13,443 nucleotides of DNA, taken from positions 1-13,443 of the forward strand of contig JNET01028338.1 of assembly GCA_000697455.1 (NCBI GenBank). The letters are read 5' to 3'. The notes beneath the pieces are model-generated. The model saw only the letters and a list, made by a program, of their open reading frames with translations, ran no database searches and had not been told where the DNA came from. The position numbers were made by a program, and so were the translations under genes. The stretch comes from Basidiobolus heterosporus B8920 (taxonomy: Eukaryota; Basidiobolomycota; Basidiobolomycetes; Basidiobolales; Basidiobolaceae). Below are positions 8,964 through 13,443 of the stretch, piece by piece. Numbering within the stretch: position 1 is the first letter of the stretch; each line of letters begins with the position of its first letter.

Positions 8964-8980
8964 CCAATGGTATCACGTGA
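8964..8980. promoter_or_regulatory. CCAAT box and palindromic E-box upstream of the dehydrogenase
   Basis: CCAAT occurs at 8964-8968 and the perfect palindrome TCACGTGA at 8973-8980, about 90-110 bp upstream of the dehydrogenase ATG. CCAAT is the site of the Hap2/3/5 complex, a regulator of respiratory and carbon metabolism. CACGTG is the core site of Cbf1/USF-type bHLH factors. Their closeness to each other and to the start suggests real sites, but this rests on motif matches only. Confidence 0.4.
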
Positions 8981-9301
8981 TGAGCCGATCTCAAGACACA
9001 ACGCTACTTGAGCCAAATAACCGCTGACAAAGAATAATTTATGAGCACAGTCTTGTATTACCAGAAGTCTCATATGACATAATAATGTATATCCGAATAT
9101 TCCGAAATCCCATTTTCTGACGAATCTCATAGTATTTATTAGGAATTCCCCGACAATAATCAACTAAAATTCATTAAACAGTCACACTCCACGGGTAGTA
9201 AATACATGCATTTATTGGAATACAATTTCCCAATGCTAAGACACCCAACTAAATGTGGATCTTCAGAATCCGTGCCATCAAAATCCTGGGCAGTTTCAAA
9301 A

Positions 9302-10121
9302 TCACTGTGAATCTCGGTCTACTTTATCGGAGATTATTGCCGTTTCATAGGTTGGTTCGTCTGAAGTAGCGCTAGGTGAGTCTAAAGAAAAGTTGGTCAG
9401 ATGTTAAGCAAAAGTCAGCGTGTCAAGATTACCTTCTTCCGGCACGCAGGTAGGTTGATGGCAGGTAGTACACGTTTGTCCTTGAATTTCACATTTGAAT
9501 CCTTTTTTACAAGCCAGATTACAAGGTGGGATAAATTGTGGACAAATACGGCATGATGATGTTGTTGTTGGTGGTGGTGGTATAGGCGTAGGGGCAGGTG
9601 CGGGAGTAGGTGTGAGCGTTTTACCTTCTGGTAACATTAGAAATTCAGTATTTGTTGCATAAATAAATACAAGAATTAGAACTACCAGTTGGGACGCAGG
9701 CCGCATGAGCACACCTAGAGCATGTCTGATTTTGTACTTCACATTTAGACCCTTGCTTACATGCAAGGTTACATACTGGAAAGATCTGGGGACATATCAC
9801 ACATTCCGCCTGTGGTGGTGGGGAAGGGGGTGCTTGATTTTCAACGCATTCAGCTTTTGCACAGCTACCACAAGTTCTAGGAAATATTTTGCATGTCTCA
9901 TTAGGTTTACATCCTTTGAAGCATCTAATTAAAATTCTTGGGCAGTATCTACATCCAGGCGAGATTCCCAGCCCACCGATTATCCTCGTGCGATGTGCCA
10001 AGACAGTAACTACCAAAATACAAAAGTGATCAGGGATAAAGGGTAAGAAAACATACAGATATACTCAGTAATTACCTGAGAAGTAGAGAAGTACTAAAGC
10101 GACGATATTTTTACACACCAT
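9302..10121 (-). CDS. Secreted protein with three Opy2-like cysteine modules
   Basis: Four exons: complement(join(9302..9381, 9433..9627, 9686..10009, 10076..10121)), 645 nt, 214 residues. A signal peptide (MVCKNIVALVLLYFSVTVLA) precedes three eight- to nine-cysteine modules beginning CRYCPRILIRCFKGC, CVICPQIFPVCNLACKQG and CRICPQFIPPCNLACKKG and each ending TC..C....CV. Pro-rich linkers separate them (PPSPPP; TPTPAPAPTPIPPPP). The spacing CxxCP-C-xxxC-C-TCxxC-C matches the N-terminal cysteine domain of Opy2, the plasma-membrane anchor of the fungal HOG pathway. This protein has no transmembrane segment after the signal peptide; its tail (SDKVDRDSQ) is short and polar. It is therefore more likely secreted than a true Opy2. 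Modules 2 and 3 are the most alike and each is bounded by phase-1 introns, pointing to exon duplication. The Opy2 relation is from remembered pattern and needs a profile search. Ligand and role are unknown. Confidence 0.82.
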
Positions 10122-10722
10122 TTTTCATGAATCTGATCGTTCTTACAAAACTCCAAACATCTTATTCTCTTATGGTCTTTAAATACCTTGCGTGGATTCC
10201 ACTTTTGCCTTGGTCCGATATTAATCTAAAACTTGAATTTACCCCTGTTAGATGATATACCTTTCAGTAGTTACCAATCCGCTACTATCCGCTACTTATT
10301 AAAGAAACACCACTGTTTCAACCATATACGGTTTAGCTTTTGATGTGCTGCAGTATTGCTTCAGCGTTTCTCGACTTCAATTAACTATCATACTATGGTG
10401 TTAGGACTGAGAACTCGAAATACTCAGTAGAGTTTGATCATGTACTAAAAAATGAATCTTATCTTTTGGAAAAGATGCAAGTATGTGACTTTATTTCATC
10501 TACAATCGTTTGTGCCAGCGGTATAGCATACTGTTATAAGGAATCTTCTTTTTATACTGCTACAAAATTATGCTCATATTTTCTAAGTTCCGTTTAGAGC
10601 ACCGATATTGAGTCCTTGGCAATCGAGACTTTCCTTTTTTTCCTTGAGTCCTTCTCCGTTATCTGAAATTATTAATATATCAAATTCTATCTTTTAAAGG
10701 GGTATAGGCTATACAAACTTTA
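10122..10722. other. Intergenic stretch between cysteine-module gene and HOP1
   Basis: This 601-bp gap holds the promoter of the cysteine-module gene (TATA-like at 10179-10186) and the 3' flank of HOP1. No open frame with coding character, repeat of note or RNA gene was found. A tiny direct repeat, TCCGCTACT, occurs twice near 10277-10297. Confidence 0.5.
10179..10186 (-). promoter_or_regulatory. TATA-like element of the cysteine-module gene
   Basis: On the minus strand the sequence reads TATTTAAA, 58-65 bp upstream of the ATG at 10121. It is a moderate TATA match at a plausible distance. Confidence 0.35.
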
Positions 10723-13229
10723 TCAGACGACTTGGGGGTGCAGTCGGTAGATGTCCTTTTTTTGGAAATCGCCCTTGATCTGCTTGTCCGCTTTATTCAA
10801 AAGCATTTTAGGTAACGTGCTTTCAATGTTCATTTCAAATAAAACGCTTACTCGTTTTGATTCGAAGTGAAATAGTGCTTCGTCAAGGTCTTGACTAAAA
10901 TAGCGATCCAGTATTTCTTCCATTTCCGGGTTTTTCACCACTAGATAACTGTATTTTCCTCGGATCTTTTGTTCCCCCGCCTTTTGGGTTTTTATCAAGA
11001 AACCATCACGACACAGTCGATTTATGAGCTTTCGTGCAGTTGGTGTGTTTATCCCTAGAAACAAAATGGTTTATTACCCTATATATCGGTAGTGATTGCG
11101 ATACACTAGATCCAACCTAGCCTCCACGCGAGCAATGGGCATGATTCAAGGCCTTCATCCCAAATTATCGAGAGGCAATGCCTCCATATGGCTAAGGTTT
11201 CGATTCTTCTTGCATTGTATTTTGAGCTGAGTTCTTGATTCTTCGCGAATTTACAAGCATAGCATATGTGAACATCAGGAATTCTTGGATCATCCTTGGA
11301 CTTGAATCCGAAACAGACAATATGGCCCCAAGTGTTGCAAAAATCACACAGTATCTAAACAGTAGATGTTTACGAATAGCACAGGTAATTGGTGACTTTC
11401 AGAAAAGCTACATTACCATATCACCATCACTTTCGTTTAATCCACATACACATCGAACTACCATCTTCTTTTCTTGCAGTTGGTGAGAAGTTACCTGTGA
11501 TGGAAGATCATTATCTATTCTCAGTTTAAGTAGTTTGCTGTGAGTAAGATGTTCCAAATATTCGATAGGATCTAGTTCGGTGGGATAATGTTTATAGTCT
11601 CTGTTAGGTTCTGAACCATCTAATGCGAAGGAACTCTAGATCGTGGTCCAAACGGGAAATTATAGTTACTATTGGTCTGCCCATATGTGTTTGATATTCA
11701 ATACCTCAGATAAAGATGTTGAGTACTCCTGAGTGGTAGCAAACCCCTGGCTACCTAGGGCTGGAATGGTAGCTTGGGTAAGGGAAATTTCCTTGATAAA
11801 GCATCAAATAAATAACGATTGCCATAGAGTATTGCAGATGGCTTATACTTCAGAACTCTCACGTGCGTGCTCTTCGTTTTCGGCATCATATACCACCCTC
11901 TCGTTAGCGTTGATTTCTAGTTTTGATAAACCAACTGCCCAACCATTAGGTGGGGGTATATCCACAGGCTGTGATATATCTTGAGTATCTGGAATAGGTG
12001 CTTTCAATACTTGAGTTGGAACTTCAGAATCTTCTTCATTTTCTTCTGGATCATCGAAATGATCAGAGATAGTCGCGACTTTAATGTTTAAGCTGCCATG
12101 ATTTATGATTAATTTTCAACAAAGCTGAACATCCACAATAATTGAATGACCTATGATAGGGCGTCTCCACTTCACCGATATCAATTCTTTCTGGCTCTAC
12201 TTCAAAAACGAATCTTTTCTCTGGGTCTTCTGGTCTAAAGAGGGGTGGCTCATAATCTGATGGTGCGATGTCATAATACAGGAGTTTCATTGTAATGAAA
12301 CGATTATCTGTAGCAACGTATAGTTACGGTCATAAAACTTCATATCTTGAATACACAAAATCCCAAGTACCTGGCAGGGGCTTACAAATAAATAAAATCA
12401 GTACTACATATATAAAAGGCCTAGTAAATTAAAATTTCTATTCATACTTTTAGTGTTTGTGTAAGTAGAATCAAACGCCGAAGGAGCTGTTGTGAGGCTT
12501 TCTTTATTTCTCCCTTGGATTTGAATCTCATTAGCTCTTCGTTATCTTTAGAGATTGTAATATTTGTTTCTCCATCCTCGGGATATGTTATGTCGAATGT
12601 GTAGGTTTCAGCTAGGTTTGTGGGTTCGTCAGGATCAAGATAGATTCCTAAGATCACAGAACGTAGCTAATGAACTGTCTGTCAATATGATAGAAAATCA
12701 GCTCGTTTGTAACAATAAGAATATACATATTTTTTTTCCAGTGCATGGTAGCAACCCTTTTCCTAGTTAATGATTTCGCTTTGTCAAAATGGTATAGCAC
12801 ATGAAAAGGACAGCACTACTTACCATCCAGTCAATGAGGGTATCCCCTTCAGTTGAATATCCCCTTTTGATTTGCTTGATTGATAGTTCTGAGATATCTT
12901 AGTATATAGCATCATAAATGATTAACATATTCTGAATCACATTACTTCCTATATTTTCAGTAAAATAATTTTCCTCAGGAAAAAGTGCTCTACAAGTATT
13001 GTTAAATCTCCATCAAAACTATTTCAGTAAAGTACAACACTGACCGCAAATAGGTTATGCAACCAAGAGAGCTCTGTAAAAGTTTTTTTACCAAAGTTGA
13101 GCTTTGTTGCTCAGTTGGCAGCTGGGTCTCCACCATTTGCTTGGACGATAGCTAGCATTGAAAGAATCTTTGAGCTCGAGTTCATTTTCCACGGTTTGAC
13201 AGAGAACTTACTTGAGCTTGAGCCTGCAT
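10723..13229 (-). CDS. HOP1: Hop1/HORMAD meiotic chromosome-axis protein
   Basis: Thirteen exons: complement(join(10723..11054, 11117..11354, 11417..11635, 11705..11760, 11863..12092, 12151..12307, 12371..12380, 12448..12666, 12727..12762, 12824..12897, 12946..12989, 13045..13151, 13212..13229)), 1740 nt, 579 residues. The HORMA domain spans about residues 24-234: LQSSLGCITYLRALFPEENY, RGYSTEGDTLIDWM, SVILGIYLDPDEP, LILLTQTLKPLPDNRFITMK, SDYEPPLFR and VETPYHSLNIKVATISDH. An acidic, disordered linker follows. A C4HC3 PHD finger uses C379, C381, C393, C396, H401, C404, C421 and C424 (CDFCNTWGHIVCFGF). A winged-helix region (about 445-510, NTPTARKLINRLCRDGFL) comes next. Hop1 coats meiotic axes, recruits Mek1 and promotes inter-homologue recombination. 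HORMA-PHD-winged-helix is the fungal Hop1 layout. Exon 7 is only 10 nt and exon 1 codes just MQAQAQ. The first exon is the least certain; a start at the later ATG (MVETQLP) is possible. Confidence 0.95.
12371..12380 (-). other. 10-nt microexon of HOP1
   Basis: CCCCTGCCAG, between a TTTGTAAG acceptor and a GTACTT donor. It codes Pro-Leu-Pro plus the first base of Asp and joins TQTLK to DNRFITMK, matching the conserved LxxLP-x-R(F/Y)xTMK stretch of HORMA domains. The flanking introns are 67 and 63 nt. Reading on through the donor reaches a stop within a few codons. Confidence 0.8.
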
Positions 13230-13443
13230 TTTGGTTGTTTGTACTAGAACTGTTAGGTTGTGCAAAGGCAATTATCCAACAATGATTCAGTATCCATGTT
13301 CTTCTAAGTGATGGGTGTATCTTTTGGTCTTAAAACATTGATCTCATATATTCGATAGGTCAATCACGAAAAGAATAAATGCATTAAATCTTAGCAAAGT
13401 AAAATATATGCATTAAGTACAAAAGAGGATCAAAATTTACAAT

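Larger units (their letters stand above)
8874..9301. other. Intergenic stretch between dehydrogenase and cysteine-module gene
   Basis: This 428-bp gap contains the dehydrogenase promoter elements (8909-8980) and, to the right, the 3' flank of the cysteine-module gene. An open frame on the minus strand at 8825-9163 overlaps exon 1 of the dehydrogenase out of frame and shows no domain, so it is not called. The rest is unremarkable AT-rich DNA. Confidence 0.5.

Noticed and set aside
8825-9163. A 112-codon minus-strand open frame upstream of the dehydrogenase
   Set aside because: It overlaps exon 1 of the dehydrogenase out of frame and crosses its TATA, CCAAT and E-box elements. No motif is seen in the translation.
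9556-9610. A GTT/GGT triplet run resembling a microsatellite
   Set aside because: It encodes the Pro/Thr linker between cysteine modules 2 and 3 of the secreted protein, so it is explained as coding sequence.
11235-11486. Plus-strand open frame across HOP1
   Set aside because: It is antisense to the PHD-finger exons of HOP1, which are clearly coding on the other strand.
1-13443. Mobile elements, CRISPR arrays, rRNA or biosynthetic cluster core enzymes
   Set aside because: I found no transposase or reverse-transcriptase motifs, no long terminal or inverted repeats, no regular repeat-spacer pattern and no synthase domains.

Overview
The window is nuclear DNA from a filamentous or dimorphic fungus, most likely an intron-dense basidiomycete. 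It is AT-rich. Its genes are cut by many short GT-AG introns, usually 45-70 nt, often with CTAAC/CTGAC-like branch sites. There are no operons, rRNA or tRNA genes, CRISPR arrays or recognisable mobile elements. I spliced every gene by hand. Seven models close in frame from start to stop. An eighth, at the left edge, stays tentative.

Layout. 1-413: no supported gene. 414-1165 (+): a conserved-looking gene of unknown function with unsure splicing. 1208-2604 (-): nine-exon PQ-loop (Ypq1/PQLC2-type) vacuolar amino-acid transporter, tail-to-tail with the previous gene. 2605-3234: divergent promoter region. 3235-3813 (+) and 3875-5080 (-): two convergent Ser/Thr-rich, probably GPI-anchored wall proteins that share a C-terminal motif and look like an inverted duplicate pair. 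5469-7295 (-): ten-exon class III (CaiB/BaiF) CoA-transferase with a mitochondrial-type leader and a 5-nt microexon. 7571-8873 (-): nine-exon short-chain dehydrogenase ending in -AKL, a peroxisomal PTS1. 9302-10121 (-): secreted protein with three Opy2-like cysteine modules. 10723-13229 (-): thirteen-exon Hop1/HORMAD meiotic axis protein (HORMA, PHD finger, winged helix) with a 10-nt microexon.

How the genes relate. The CoA-transferase and the dehydrogenase are adjacent, point the same way and may both serve acyl-CoA or organic-acid metabolism, but their targeting signals place them in different organelles. The two wall proteins and the cysteine-module protein belong to the cell surface or secretome. 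Hop1 indicates a retained meiotic toolkit. The points most worth a second look are the strong splice donor that overlaps the PTS1-coding end of the dehydrogenase, which could switch peroxisomal targeting by alternative splicing, and the two microexons.
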